A DNA stretch of 24,505 bases from JAGTRP01 sp050259815. GTDB lineage: Bacteria; Pseudomonadota; Gammaproteobacteria; Burkholderiales; Rhodocyclaceae. The position numbers and the translations under genes are program-made. The DNA lies in the NCBI GenBank assembly GCA_050259815.1, contig JBLNBI010000419.1:1-24505 (forward strand), written 5' to 3'. This document shows, piece after piece, positions 1-8,699 of this stretch (position 1 is the first letter of the stretch; the number at the start of each line of letters is the position of its first letter). The notes beneath the pieces were generated by a model. The model saw only the letters and a list, made by a program, of their open reading frames with translations. It had not been told where the DNA came from and searched no databases.

Positions 1-654
1 AATCCCGTGGGCCGGGCCTGGCGGGAGGACGAACTCCGAGAGCTGGCAGACCTGTGCGAGCGCCGCGACCTCGTCGTCTGTTCCGACGAAATCCACTGCG
101 GTCTGGTCCTGGACAAGGACAAGCGCCACATTCCCTTCGCCAGCCTGTCGCCGGAAATGGCCCGGCGCACCATCACCCTGATGGCGCCCTCCAAGACTTT
201 CAACGTCCCCGGCCTGGGCTGCGCCTTCGCGATCATCTCCGAGCCGGGACTGCGGCGCCGTTTCAAGGCGGCCATGAACGGCATCGTGCCCCACGTGAAT
301 GTCCTGGGATTGCATGCTTGCGAGGCGGCCTACCGGGACGGCGGCCCCTGGCACGCCGAGCTGCTGGATTACCTGGCCGCCAACCGGGACCGGGTCGAGG
401 CCGTGGTCGCCGGCCTGCCGGGCCTGTCCATGCCCCATGTGGAAGCCACCTACCTGGCCTGGATCGACGCCCGGGGACTGGGCGTGGACAATCCGGCGAA
501 GCATTTCGAGAATTTTGGCCTGGGCCTGTCCGCCGGCGCGGATTTCGGCCGGGGTAGTGACTTTGCCGGCTGGGTGCGGCTCAATTTCGGCTGTACCCGT
601 GCCACCCTGGAACAAGCCCTGTCCCGTCTCGGAGCCGCCTGCCGCCAGCCATGA
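1..654 (+). CDS. PLP-dependent aminotransferase, MalY/PatB cystathionine beta-lyase type (5' end outside window)
   Basis: The reading frame is open from base 1, so the N-terminal part lies outside the window. What remains is the second half of a fold-type I PLP enzyme. The segment VVCSDEIHCGLVLD carries the Asp that pairs with the PLP ring nitrogen. APSKTFNVPG holds the Schiff-base lysine, encoded at 193-195. A C-terminal Arg lies in the VRLNFGCTR segment. The DEIHCGLVLD wording and the SKTFNVPGL lysine motif are typical of the MalY/PatB branch, which cleaves the C-S bond of cystathionine or cysteine conjugates, rather than of true aspartate aminotransferases. The exact substrate cannot be read from sequence. 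The stop overlaps the next start (ATGA, 651-654), suggesting translational coupling with the small membrane protein downstream. Confidence 0.9.
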   Translation, partial: NPVGRAWREDELRELADLCERRDLVVCSDEIHCGLVLDKDKRHIPFASLSPEMARRTITLMAPSKTFNVPGLGCAFAIISEPGLRRRFKAAMNGIVPHVNVLGLHACEAAYRDGGPWHAELLDYLAANRDRVEAVVAGLPGLSMPHVEATYLAWIDARGLGVDNPAKHFENFGLGLSAGADFGRGSDFAGWVRLNFGCTRATLEQALSRLGAACRQP

Positions 655-920
655 GCCATTACGCCCTCGCCGTCCTCAGCCTCGCCCTGGCCCTGGTGGC
701 CCAGTGTTTCGCCGCCGGCCTCATGACCTTCACGGCCCTGCGCCCCCCCTACCGGCGGGCCGCCATGCTCCTCGCCGTCGGGCTCTCGCTGCTGGCCCTG
801 CACCACGCTTTCACTTTGGAACTGGCCCTGCACACGGGCATTTTCGACCTGCGCGAGTCCCTGCTGGCAGTCGGAGTTTCCGTCCTGTTGCTCTTCGGCC
901 TGACCGGCTTCAAGCGCTAG
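651..920 (+). CDS. Small hydrophobic membrane protein, function unknown
   Basis: This gene encodes 89 residues and starts inside the stop of the preceding aminotransferase (ATGA). I do not recognise a family. The protein is almost entirely hydrophobic, with about three predicted membrane segments near residues 4-26, 38-58 and 68-86. Short polar turns such as RPPYRR and FDLRES separate them, and the tail is basic (FKR). The ATGA overlap and the GC-rich third positions support a real coding gene co-transcribed with the aminotransferase. The 3' end overlaps the convergent cyclo-ligase gene by 11 bp. Confidence 0.7.
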   Translation: MSHYALAVLSLALALVAQCFAAGLMTFTALRPPYRRAAMLLAVGLSLLALHHAFTLELALHTGIFDLRESLLAVGVSVLLLFGLTGFKR

Positions 921-1512
921 GAATCTTGAACGCGCCGGCCTCGGTGACGATCCAGTCCAGGCGCTGGTCGTGGGGCTCGGGCCGGATGCTGTCCACCCGG
1001 TTCATCTCGAAGCCCACTCCCACCGCCAGCGGCCGGGGCGACAGGGCGGCCAGGGTGCGGTCGAAAAAGCCACCGCCGTAGCCGAGGCGGTAACCCTCCC
1101 CGTCGAAGGCGTTGAGGGGCAGGAGGATGGCATCGGGGATCAGCCAGTCCCCCTCGACCGGCATGGGAATGCCGTAACGGTCCGGTTCCAGGGGGGTATC
1201 GGCATCCCAGGCGCGGAAAGCCAAAGGCGATTCCTCGTTGATCACCACCGGCAGCGCCGCCCGAGCCCCCTGGCGGCACCACGCCTCCAGGGCCGCCCGC
1301 ACGTCCGGCTCGTTCTTGATGGGCCAGCAGAAGGCCACCACCCCCGTTCCCAGGTGCGGCAATTGCTCCAGCAGGTGGGCCACGATGGCCGCCGAAAATT
1401 CGGCGTGCATGGCGGGAGCCAAGGCCTGGCGCCGTTCCACCATGTCGCGCCGCAGCACCCTCCGCCATACCGTGCTATTGTCGACGGGGTTTGTCCTTGC
1501 AGTCTTTTTCAC
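910..1512 (-). CDS. 5-formyltetrahydrofolate cyclo-ligase (5,10-methenyltetrahydrofolate synthetase)
   Basis: The enzyme makes 5,10-methenyl-THF from 5-formyl-THF with ATP, returning the storage folate to one-carbon metabolism in the cytoplasm. The family pattern is clear: an N-terminal basic helix (RRVLRRDMVERRQAL), the central VVAFCWPIKNEPDV strand-turn, and the C-terminal GYRLGYGGGFFDRTL glycine-rich ATP-site motif followed by VGVGFEMN. At 200 aa from a GTG at 1512 it has the usual size. The start is uncertain: a GTG at 1458 would also keep most of the helix, and neither start has a good Shine-Dalgarno. With the 1512 start, only 14 bp separate it from the divergent transglycosylase gene, so their promoters must overlap coding sequence or a later start is used. 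Confidence 0.92.
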   Translation of the reverse strand: MKKTARTNPVDNSTVWRRVLRRDMVERRQALAPAMHAEFSAAIVAHLLEQLPHLGTGVVAFCWPIKNEPDVRAALEAWCRQGARAALPVVINEESPLAFRAWDADTPLEPDRYGIPMPVEGDWLIPDAILLPLNAFDGEGYRLGYGGGFFDRTLAALSPRPLAVGVGFEMNRVDSIRPEPHDQRLDWIVTEAGAFKIPSA

Positions 1513-1526
1513 CGCACCAATCTAGC

Positions 1527-3464
1527 ATGAAGTTCCGGGTTCTCGTTCTTTCCCTTTTCCTCGCCTCCTCCGTTTTCGCCCAGGACAGCCGCGACACGGC
1601 TTTCCTCATTGCCCGCGACGCCTTCCGTGCCGGTGACTACGTCAAGCTCGAACGGGCTGCCGCCCAGGTGGGCAGCGGCCATGATCTGAGCCCCTACGTC
1701 GAGTACTACCAGCTGCGGATGAACCTGGAACAGTCCGACCCCGCCACCATCAAGGGATTCCTGGACCGCTACGAGGGCAGCTACGTGGCCGAGAAGCTGC
1801 GGGGCGACTGGCTCCGCCTCCTGGCCCGCAAGTCCCTGTGGGTGGGATTCGACGCCGAATACCCGAAGCTGCTGTCCCCCGAGCAGGAAGTCACCTGCCT
1901 CAATTACCAGTCCCGCCTCGCCCGGGGCGACAAGACCGCCCTGGACGACGCCCAGCCCCTGTGGCTCGGCCTCCTGGAGCCGCCCGATGCCTGCCAGGCG
2001 GTGCTCGAAGCCCTGATCTGGGAAAAGCGGGTACTGGCCGACGACGTGTGGACCCGCATCCGCCGCCAGTTCGAAGCCAACCGCACCAACTGGGCCAAGG
2101 CGACCATGCATTACCTGCCCGCCAGCCAGAGCCCCGACGGCCGCCAGGTGGACGCGGTGGTGGACAAGGCCATGGCCACCCTGGTGAAGCTGCCCGCCAA
2201 TTGGGCTGCCACCCGCCTCGGACGGGAACTGGCCGCCCTGGCCGTACAGCGGGTCGCCATGAACGATCCCCGGGCCGCCGCCGAACAGCTGGAGAAGCTC
2301 CAGGACAAGATGGGCGACAGCGAACGGCAATGGGCCTGGAGCCAGATCGCCGTGAACGCCGCCAAGCGCCACATGCCGGATGCCCTGGCCTGGTACGCCA
2401 AGGCCGGTTCCGCCCCCCTCTCCGACGAGGGCTACCAATGGAAGGTGCGAGCCGCCCTGCGGGCCCTGGACTGGGGCACCGTCCGTTCCGCCATCGAGGC
2501 CATGCCGCCCCGCCTGGCCGCGCTGCCCGAATGGACCTACTGGCTGGGCCGGGCCTACAAGGCGGGGGGCCGGACCACCCAGGCCAACGCCCTGTTCGAG
2601 AAGATTTCCGGCCAACCCCATTTCTACGGCAACCTGGCGGACGACGAGCTGGACCGGATCACCGCCGCCCCTGCCAAGGCCGCTGCCCTTACCAAGGAAG
2701 AGCAGGCCGGCGCCGCCGCCAACCCTGGCCTGAGAAGGGCCCTGGCTTTCTTCCGCCTGGACATGCGCACGGAGGGGGTGAAGGAATGGAACTGGTCCCT
2801 GCGGGGCATGGCGGACCGGGAACTGCTGGCCGCCGCCGAGCTGGCCAAGCGCAACCAGATTTACGACCGGGCCATCGCCGCCGCCGACCGGACCAAGACC
2901 GAGCATGATTTCAGCCTGCGCTACCTGGCTCCCTACGTGGACCAGGTGCGCCCCGTGGCCCGCAACCAGTCCCTGGACGACGCCTGGGTCTACGGCCTGA
3001 TGCGCCAGGAAAGCCGCTTCATCACCAATGCCAAGTCCAATGTCGGCGCCTCGGGCCTGATGCAGCTGATGCCGGCCACCGCCAAGTGGGTGGCCAAGAA
3101 GCTCGGCATGAAGGACTACCACCAGGGCCGGGTGAACGACACCGACACCAACGTGCTCCTGGGCACCGCCTACATGCGCATGGTCATGGAGAACCTGGAC
3201 AACCATCCGGTCCTGGCTTCCGCCGCCTACAACGCCGGCCCCGGCCGGGCGCGCAAGTGGCGGGCCGACCAGCCCCTGGAAGGCGCCATCTACGCCGAGA
3301 CCATTCCCTTCTCGGAAACCCGGGATTACGTGAAGAAGGTGATGAGCAACTCCATCTACTACTCGTCCCTCTTCAACAACGGCAAGCCGGAATCCCTGAA
3401 GGCCCGGCTGGGCATCGTCGGCGCCCGGGTGGCGGATTCTCCCAAGGACGCCGACCTGCCCTGA
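1527..3464 (+). CDS. Soluble lytic murein transglycosylase (Slt70-like)
   Basis: This periplasmic enzyme cleaves the MurNAc-GlcNAc bond of peptidoglycan with formation of 1,6-anhydro ends. I use the ATG at 1527 (645 aa) because it begins a clean signal peptide (MKFRVLVLSLFLASSVFA, cleavage before Gln19). An upstream in-frame TTG at 1491 would spoil it. Residues ~20-450 form the alpha-helical superhelical U-domain seen in Slt70, rich in short helical repeats. The C-terminal SLT domain has VYGLMRQESRF with catalytic Glu495, then NVGASGLMQLMPATA and ASAAYNAGPGRARKW. Length matches E. coli Slt (about 645). The gene ends 6 bp before the convergent DUF748 gene. Confidence 0.95.
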   Translation: MKFRVLVLSLFLASSVFAQDSRDTAFLIARDAFRAGDYVKLERAAAQVGSGHDLSPYVEYYQLRMNLEQSDPATIKGFLDRYEGSYVAEKLRGDWLRLLARKSLWVGFDAEYPKLLSPEQEVTCLNYQSRLARGDKTALDDAQPLWLGLLEPPDACQAVLEALIWEKRVLADDVWTRIRRQFEANRTNWAKATMHYLPASQSPDGRQVDAVVDKAMATLVKLPANWAATRLGRELAALAVQRVAMNDPRAAAEQLEKLQDKMGDSERQWAWSQIAVNAAKRHMPDALAWYAKAGSAPLSDEGYQWKVRAALRALDWGTVRSAIEAMPPRLAALPEWTYWLGRAYKAGGRTTQANALFEKISGQPHFYGNLADDELDRITAAPAKAAALTKEEQAGAAANPGLRRALAFFRLDMRTEGVKEWNWSLRGMADRELLAAAELAKRNQIYDRAIAAADRTKTEHDFSLRYLAPYVDQVRPVARNQSLDDAWVYGLMRQESRFITNAKSNVGASGLMQLMPATAKWVAKKLGMKDYHQGRVNDTDTNVLLGTAYMRMVMENLDNHPVLASAAYNAGPGRARKWRADQPLEGAIYAETIPFSETRDYVKKVMSNSIYYSSLFNNGKPESLKARLGIVGARVADSPKDADLP

Positions 3465-3470
3465 GCGGGA

Positions 3471-6356
3471 TCAGCGCAGGGAGAATTCCACGCGGCTGAG
3501 GCTGGCTTTATCGCCGGCCTTGCGCTCCCCGCCCACCTTGGGGGCGATCAGGAAAAGCCGCTCGACGGGCACCTTGCCCTGTTCCGCCAGCCAGGTCTGG
3601 ACCGCCTGGGCCCGGCGCTGGGCCAGCCGGTTCATTTCCTCCTCGCCCACCGCCACGTTGGCAAGCATGAGCTTTTCCATTTCTTCCACCGGCAGATCCT
3701 TGGGCAGGCCGATGACGTTGCGGGGCTTGGGGAACTTGGCGTCCTTGTAGGCCCGTTTCAGGTAGACGGGGTATTCCTTGGGCGTGACCACCACTTCCTG
3801 GCGCCCCCCGTCCTCGGTGCCGTCGTCCACGTCCTTGCGCTTTTCCTCCCGCACCGCCCGCTGGAGCACGGCCTGCTTGTAGCCTTCCCGATCCCCCTCG
3901 GGATCGGCCCGGCCGGTGATTTCCAGCCGCAGGGCGGGGCGGTCCGCCATGGCCTTGGCCAGGGCCTCTAGCTTCTTGATGGCGGCGGGTTCCAGGGCCG
4001 CCCGGCCGGGCGCGAATTCCACCGTGGACAATTCCCCCACGTCCCCGCTGCCGAACATCGAGCTCAGCAGCGCAAAAGGCGAAGTCACCGCCTTGAGGAA
4101 CAGGTTGCCGATGGCGCGGAAGAGCACGCCGCCGATGGAGAACTGGGGATCGTCGATGGAGCCGGAAACGGGCAGCTCCAGATTGATCTCGCCCCGGCTG
4201 TTCTTCAGCAGCGCCACCGCCAGCTTCACCGGCAGGCTGGTGGCCTCGGGGCTTTCCACCCGCTCCCCGAAGGTGAGCTGGTCCAGGAAGACCCGGTTGT
4301 TGGCGGAGAGGAGCTTGTTTTCCAGATGGTAGGTGACGAAGAGGGACAGCTTGCCTCCGTCGATGGCGTAACCGGCATACTTGCCGGCGTAGGTGGATAG
4401 GGTGGTGAGATCGACGCCCCGGATTTCTCCCTTGAGGTCCAGGTAGGCCGTGGCAGCAAAGGGATTGAGCTTGGCGAGGATTTCCACCGGCGCGGTGTCC
4501 CGGTAGCGGCCCCGCAGTTCCATGTCGGCCACCCGGTCGGGGGCCAGCCCCGCCACGCGCCCGGCGATATGGGTCAGGTTGGCGCGATAGTTGGGTTTGA
4601 CGAAGTTGTCCGAGAAGTTGACGGTGCCGCCCTGGAAGCTGACCTTGCCGATCTTGACGGGGATCGGTTGATCCTTCGGCGCCGGCGGCCCCTCGGGCTT
4701 GCGCACCAGATCCTGGAGGTTGAGCCGCCCCTCCGGGCTGACGGCCAGGCGGGCGTAGAAATCGCTCAGGGCGACTTCGCCGATGGAGACGGAGAGGGGC
4801 TTCAGGCGGGCGTCGATATTGCCCACGAACAGGGATTTCCAGCGCAACAGGTCGCCCTGGGTGGCCTTGTCCACGCTGTGCAGGTCACCCACGGTCAGTT
4901 GGCCCTTGAAGCCGCCGGCCAGGCCGTTATCGCCCATTCTCAGATCGACATTCCCTTGGCCGGATAGCTGCCCGTGCACCAGGGCGACGTTGAGGCGATC
5001 CCCGAAGTAGGGCTGGAAGGGCAGGAGGGGAAGCCCCTCAGCCTCCACGTCCAGGCTGGCGGCCAGGGGGGTGAGCCGGGCATCGCCCTGGGCCTTGAAG
5101 GTCCCCGCCTCGTTGGCCCGGCCATCGACGGCAATCGCCAGCTTGCTGTCGGCGGCGCTGGAGAGGCCGGCAACGCGGGCATTCAGGCGGTCGATGACCT
5201 GGGTCGGCTGGCCGGGGAGGCCCTCGTCCTGGTAGCGCAGAGCGGCGTCCTCCAGGCGGATATCCCCCACCGACCAGGTGGCCGGGGCTGACTTTCCGCC
5301 GGCCTCGCCGCCGGCTGCCAAACGGTCCGCGATTTCCTGCCAGTTGAGCCGGCCCTCCGCAGACATGCGGGCCCGGGCGTCCAGGCCGGCGACGCGCACG
5401 CTGTCCACCAGGAAATGACGGCGCACCGGATCGGCCTCCTTGAGGACCACGTCCAGTTCCTTCCAGGCCAGGAGCGGCTTCCCGCCGTGCTCGGCGAGGG
5501 CGAGGCGCTTCACATGGACCTTGCCCACCAGCTTGAGGGTGGCCGCCTGCTTGGGATTCTGGCGGAAGAGGAGCTTCAGCTCTGTATCCACCGACCCGCT
5601 CTTCAGGGCGAAGGGCAGCGGGATGGGGGAATAGGGCAGGTACTGGGCCAGTTCCACCTTGTCCAGGTCGAGGCTCAGTTCGCTCTCGTGGGAATCGGCG
5701 AAGGGCTTGCTGCGGCCGGTGAGGACGAAGGGCGCCCCATTGACCGTGGCGGAGAAGCGGGGCTCGACAAAGATGTCGGACTGGTAGGGAAAGCTCGACA
5801 GGAAGGGGAGATCGAGGGCAACGCCGGCGACGGTATGGGTAACGCCCTTGGGCTTGTCCACGAAGGTCACCTTGCCGCCGGTCACCTGGATATTGCTGAC
5901 GGAGAAGCGGGGGGTCGGGGAATCCGAGGGTTTGCTCCATTCATCGATGAGGTCGGAGATGTCGTACTTCCCCGGGCTCAAGCGGGTAACCGTGACCCGC
6001 GGCCCCTCCACCCGCAGTTCCCGGACCACCAGCCCGCCCTCCAGCAGGGAGGCGGCCTCGGCATTGACGTGGAGATGGTCGAGCCCCAGCACCTCGGCGC
6101 CCTCGGGCGTCTTCACCGCCAGCCCCGTCACATCGGCCGTCCAGGTGAAGGGATTGAACTTGATCTGCTCGATGGCAACCGGCCGGTGCAGCGCCTCGCC
6201 CAACTGTTTCTCCAGCAGGGAACGGGCCACGGTTGGAAGGATGGCGAAGCCGATCAGCACATAGGCCGCGAACAGGCCCGCCGCCCATCCCAATACCAGG
6301 CGCAGGCGGCGGGAACGGAGGAAGGTCGCGAAGGAGGAGGGGAAGTTCATGGCCAT
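3471..6356 (-). CDS. DUF748 domain envelope protein, AsmA-like N terminus and OmpA-like C terminus
   Basis: The protein has 961 residues. One N-terminal membrane anchor lies at about residues 18-41 and is followed by the VARSLLEKQLGEALHRPV segment typical of AsmA-superfamily and DUF748 proteins. A long beta-rich periplasmic region of repeated amphipathic strands follows. Near residue 775 an OmpA-like portion begins: FAPGRAALEPAAIKKLE with LRLEITGRADPEGDREGYK. It is interrupted by roughly 70-90 charged residues and resumes with LAQRRAQAVQTWL. DUF748 relatives are thought to sit in the inner membrane and span the periplasm, but the function of this family is poorly defined. Two ATGs (6356 and 6350) could start it. 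It is divergent from the SDR gene and appears monocistronic. Confidence 0.88.
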   Translation of the reverse strand: MAMNFPSSFATFLRSRRLRLVLGWAAGLFAAYVLIGFAILPTVARSLLEKQLGEALHRPVAIEQIKFNPFTWTADVTGLAVKTPEGAEVLGLDHLHVNAEAASLLEGGLVVRELRVEGPRVTVTRLSPGKYDISDLIDEWSKPSDSPTPRFSVSNIQVTGGKVTFVDKPKGVTHTVAGVALDLPFLSSFPYQSDIFVEPRFSATVNGAPFVLTGRSKPFADSHESELSLDLDKVELAQYLPYSPIPLPFALKSGSVDTELKLLFRQNPKQAATLKLVGKVHVKRLALAEHGGKPLLAWKELDVVLKEADPVRRHFLVDSVRVAGLDARARMSAEGRLNWQEIADRLAAGGEAGGKSAPATWSVGDIRLEDAALRYQDEGLPGQPTQVIDRLNARVAGLSSAADSKLAIAVDGRANEAGTFKAQGDARLTPLAASLDVEAEGLPLLPFQPYFGDRLNVALVHGQLSGQGNVDLRMGDNGLAGGFKGQLTVGDLHSVDKATQGDLLRWKSLFVGNIDARLKPLSVSIGEVALSDFYARLAVSPEGRLNLQDLVRKPEGPPAPKDQPIPVKIGKVSFQGGTVNFSDNFVKPNYRANLTHIAGRVAGLAPDRVADMELRGRYRDTAPVEILAKLNPFAATAYLDLKGEIRGVDLTTLSTYAGKYAGYAIDGGKLSLFVTYHLENKLLSANNRVFLDQLTFGERVESPEATSLPVKLAVALLKNSRGEINLELPVSGSIDDPQFSIGGVLFRAIGNLFLKAVTSPFALLSSMFGSGDVGELSTVEFAPGRAALEPAAIKKLEALAKAMADRPALRLEITGRADPEGDREGYKQAVLQRAVREEKRKDVDDGTEDGGRQEVVVTPKEYPVYLKRAYKDAKFPKPRNVIGLPKDLPVEEMEKLMLANVAVGEEEMNRLAQRRAQAVQTWLAEQGKVPVERLFLIAPKVGGERKAGDKASLSRVEFSLR

Positions 6357-6431
6357 GGTCTGATTTGATCTTGTTTTTGGGAATTGTAGCCTTTGATCCC
6401 GGAATTACCGGCAAATGCCGCGTTTTCCGTG

Positions 6432-6456
6432 CCTGAATCGGCTGTTCAGGTTAAAA
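6432..6456 (+). promoter_or_regulatory. Possible operator (inverted repeat) plus -10-like box upstream of the SDR gene
   Basis: CCTGAA (6432-6437) and TTCAGG (6445-6450) form a perfect 6-bp inverted repeat with a 7-bp spacer. It is directly followed by TTAAAAT, a -10-like sequence, about 35 bp before the SDR start. No convincing -35 box exists where the repeat lies, so a bound activator or repressor is plausible. This is inference from position and symmetry only. Confidence 0.3.
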
Positions 6457-6491
6457 TTCAAGGCTTTCGAATTCGGTTTTCCGGAGCTTCA

Positions 6492-7457
6492 ATGGACATC
6501 AAGAAGGTCTTGCTGCTGGGGGGTAGCGGCTTCGTCGGTACCTATATCGCCAATCGCCTGTCCGAACAGGCCATCGAGGTCACCGTTCCGACCCGCCGGC
6601 GCGAACGTACCAAGGCGCTCATCACGCTGCCCCATGTGGAAATGGTCGAGGCCAACATCAACGACGAAAAGACCCTGACCGAACTGGTCGCGGGCCACGA
6701 CGCCGTGATCAACCTGGTGGGCATCCTCCACAGCCGCGACGTGAAGCTCCCCTACAGCCGCGACTTCGCCGAAGCCCACGTCGAATTGCCGAAAAAGATC
6801 GTCGCCGCCTGCAAGGCCGCCGGGGTCCGCCGCCTGATCCACATGAGCGCCCTCGGTGCCGATCCCAAGGGTCCCTCCGAATACCTGTGCTCCAAGGGCG
6901 AAGGCGAGCAGATCGTCCTGGCCGCCCGTAACGAGCTGGACATCACCGTTTTCCGGCCCTCCGTTTTGTTCGGCCTGGGCGACTCCTTCCTCAACACCTT
7001 CGCCAGCGCCCTGAAGAAGTTCCCCTTCTTCCCCCTCGGTTTCGGCCATGCCAAGTTCCAGCCGGTGTGGGTTGCCGATGTGGCCGATGCCTTCATCGAC
7101 GCGCTCCTCAACAACGCTTCCACCATCGGCCAGGCTTACGATCTCTGCGGCCCCAAGGTCTATACCCTGCGGGAACTGGTGGATTACACCGCCCAACTAA
7201 CCCGTAGCCGGGCCAAGATCATCGCCCTGTCCGAAGGGATGGCCTACCTGCAGGCCGGCCTGATGTGGCTGTCTCCCAAGCCCATCCTGTCGCCGGACAA
7301 CCTGCGCTCCATGGAAGTGGATAACGTCTGCCAGGCGGGCTGCAACGCCTACCCGGCCTGGCACCCGACCGCCCTTGAAGCCATTGCGCCGACCTACATC
7401 GCCCACAACACCCCCAAGGGCCGCCTCGACGGCTTCCGCTTCCGCGCCGGCCGCTGA
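6492..7457 (+). CDS. Atypical SDR, complex I NDUFA9-subunit type NAD(P)-binding protein
   Basis: This is a 321-aa Rossmann-fold protein. The ATG at 6492 is preceded by GGAG five bases upstream. Residues 6-16 (VLLLGGSGFVG) form the dinucleotide-binding glycine motif GGxGxxG of extended or atypical SDRs. INLVGIL follows strand beta4, and HMSALGADP with YLCSK (Tyr131, Lys135) gives a YxxxK pair. The sequence style matches the NDUFA9-like group, often named complex I NAD(P)H-binding subunit or NAD-dependent epimerase in Betaproteobacteria. Eukaryotic NDUFA9 is an accessory subunit of NADH dehydrogenase, and the bacterial role is uncertain. It lies 24 bp upstream of cca on the same strand and is probably co-transcribed. 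A quinone or lipid-sugar substrate is possible but unproven. Confidence 0.85.
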   Translation: MDIKKVLLLGGSGFVGTYIANRLSEQAIEVTVPTRRRERTKALITLPHVEMVEANINDEKTLTELVAGHDAVINLVGILHSRDVKLPYSRDFAEAHVELPKKIVAACKAAGVRRLIHMSALGADPKGPSEYLCSKGEGEQIVLAARNELDITVFRPSVLFGLGDSFLNTFASALKKFPFFPLGFGHAKFQPVWVADVADAFIDALLNNASTIGQAYDLCGPKVYTLRELVDYTAQLTRSRAKIIALSEGMAYLQAGLMWLSPKPILSPDNLRSMEVDNVCQAGCNAYPAWHPTALEAIAPTYIAHNTPKGRLDGFRFRAGR

Positions 7458-7481
7458 GCGGCATCGGAGAGAGCCCCGCTG

Positions 7482-8699
7482 ATGGAAATCTACATCGTCG
7501 GCGGGGCGGTTCGCGACGAGCTTCTCGGCCTGCCGGGAAGCGACCGCGATTACGTGGTGGTGGGCGCCGCCCCCGAAGCCATGCTGGCCCGGGGCTTCCG
7601 GCCGGTGGGCAAGGACTTCCCGGTCTTCCTCCACCCCGAAACCCATGAAGAATACGCCCTGGCCCGCACCGAGCGGAAAACCGGCCACGGCTACCACGGC
7701 TTCGCCTTCCACGCTGCCCCCGACGTCACCCTGGAAGAGGACCTTGCCCGCCGGGACCTGACCATCAACGCCATCGCCAAGGGGGTGGACGGCTCCCTGG
7801 TCGATCCCTACCACGGCCAGGCCGACCTCAGGGCCAAGGTGCTGCGGCACGTGGGCCCGGCCTTCGTCGAAGACCCGGTGCGCATCCTGCGCCTGGCCCG
7901 CTTCGCCGCCCGCTTCACCGAGTTCTCCGTCGCCCCCGAGACCGTGACCCTGATGCGCCAGATGGTGGCAGCCGGCGAGGTGGACCACCTGGTGCCCGAA
8001 CGGGTCTGGCAGGAAGTCGCCCGGGGGCTCATGGAAGCCAAGCCCTCCCGGATGTTCGAAGTCCTGCGGGAATGCGGGGCCCTGGCCCGCCTGATACCCG
8101 AAATGGATCGTCTCTTCGGGGTGCCCCAGCGACCCGAGTTCCACCCTGAGGTGGATACCGGCATTCATACCCTGATGGTGATCGACCAGGCGGCCCGCCT
8201 GGGCTACGCCCTGCCGGTGCGCTTCGCCGGCCTGGCCCACGACCTGGGCAAGGGCACCACCCCGGCCGAGCTGCTGCCCCGGCACCACGGCCACGAGGAG
8301 CGCAGCGTCGAGCTGGCCACGGCCCTATGCGCCCGCCTCAAGGTACCCAGCGATGCCCGGGACCTTGCCTTGCTTGCCGCCCGTTGGCACGGGGATGTGC
8401 ACCGGGGCAAGGAATTGAAGCCGTCGACGGTGGTCTCCCTGCTGGAGAAGACCGACGCCCTGCGCCGGCCGGAGCGTTTCGAGCAGTTGCTCCAGGCCTG
8501 CGAATGCGATTTCCGGGGGCGCCTGGGCCAGGAGGATGCGGCCTACGATGCGCCCGAAGTCTTCCGGCAGGCCCTGGCCGCGGTGAGAGGCGTAGACGCC
8601 GGCGCCATCGCCCGCAACTGCGCCGACAAGGCCCGCATCCCGGACAGGGTGCACCAGGCGCGGGTGGAAGCCGTCAAGGAATTATCAAATCAGTCGTGA
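7482..8699 (+). CDS. cca: Multifunctional CCA-adding tRNA nucleotidyltransferase
   Basis: The enzyme adds or repairs the 3' CCA end of tRNAs. The N-terminal class II nucleotidyltransferase core is textbook: IVGGAVRDELLGLPGSDRDY, with metal-binding Asp21 and Asp23, then RRDLTINAIA near residue 90 and EDPVRILRLARFAARF near 130-145. The C-terminal half carries an HD phosphohydrolase motif (FAGLAHDLGKG, His253-Asp254). This puts it in the gammaproteobacterial and betaproteobacterial multifunctional type with 2',3'-cyclic phosphodiesterase/phosphatase activity. Length is 405 aa against 412 in E. coli. The ATG at 7482 follows a GGAGAG ribosome site. The 3' end overlaps the convergent DUF2905 gene by 15 bp. 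Confidence 0.96.
   Translation: MEIYIVGGAVRDELLGLPGSDRDYVVVGAAPEAMLARGFRPVGKDFPVFLHPETHEEYALARTERKTGHGYHGFAFHAAPDVTLEEDLARRDLTINAIAKGVDGSLVDPYHGQADLRAKVLRHVGPAFVEDPVRILRLARFAARFTEFSVAPETVTLMRQMVAAGEVDHLVPERVWQEVARGLMEAKPSRMFEVLRECGALARLIPEMDRLFGVPQRPEFHPEVDTGIHTLMVIDQAARLGYALPVRFAGLAHDLGKGTTPAELLPRHHGHEERSVELATALCARLKVPSDARDLALLAARWHGDVHRGKELKPSTVVSLLEKTDALRRPERFEQLLQACECDFRGRLGQEDAAYDAPEVFRQALAAVRGVDAGAIARNCADKARIPDRVHQARVEAVKELSNQS

Noticed and set aside
1491..1526. Upstream TTG start for the lytic transglycosylase
   Set aside because: It would place a polar extension before a clean signal peptide starting at ATG 1527.
1509..3206. Long open frame antisense to the lytic transglycosylase gene
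   Set aside because: Gly/His/Val-rich low-complexity translation with no family signature; an artefact of high-GC codon use on the opposite strand of a well-identified gene.
5415..6368. 317-codon open frame antisense to the DUF748 gene
   Set aside because: Compositionally a shadow of the minus-strand gene, with no motif of its own.
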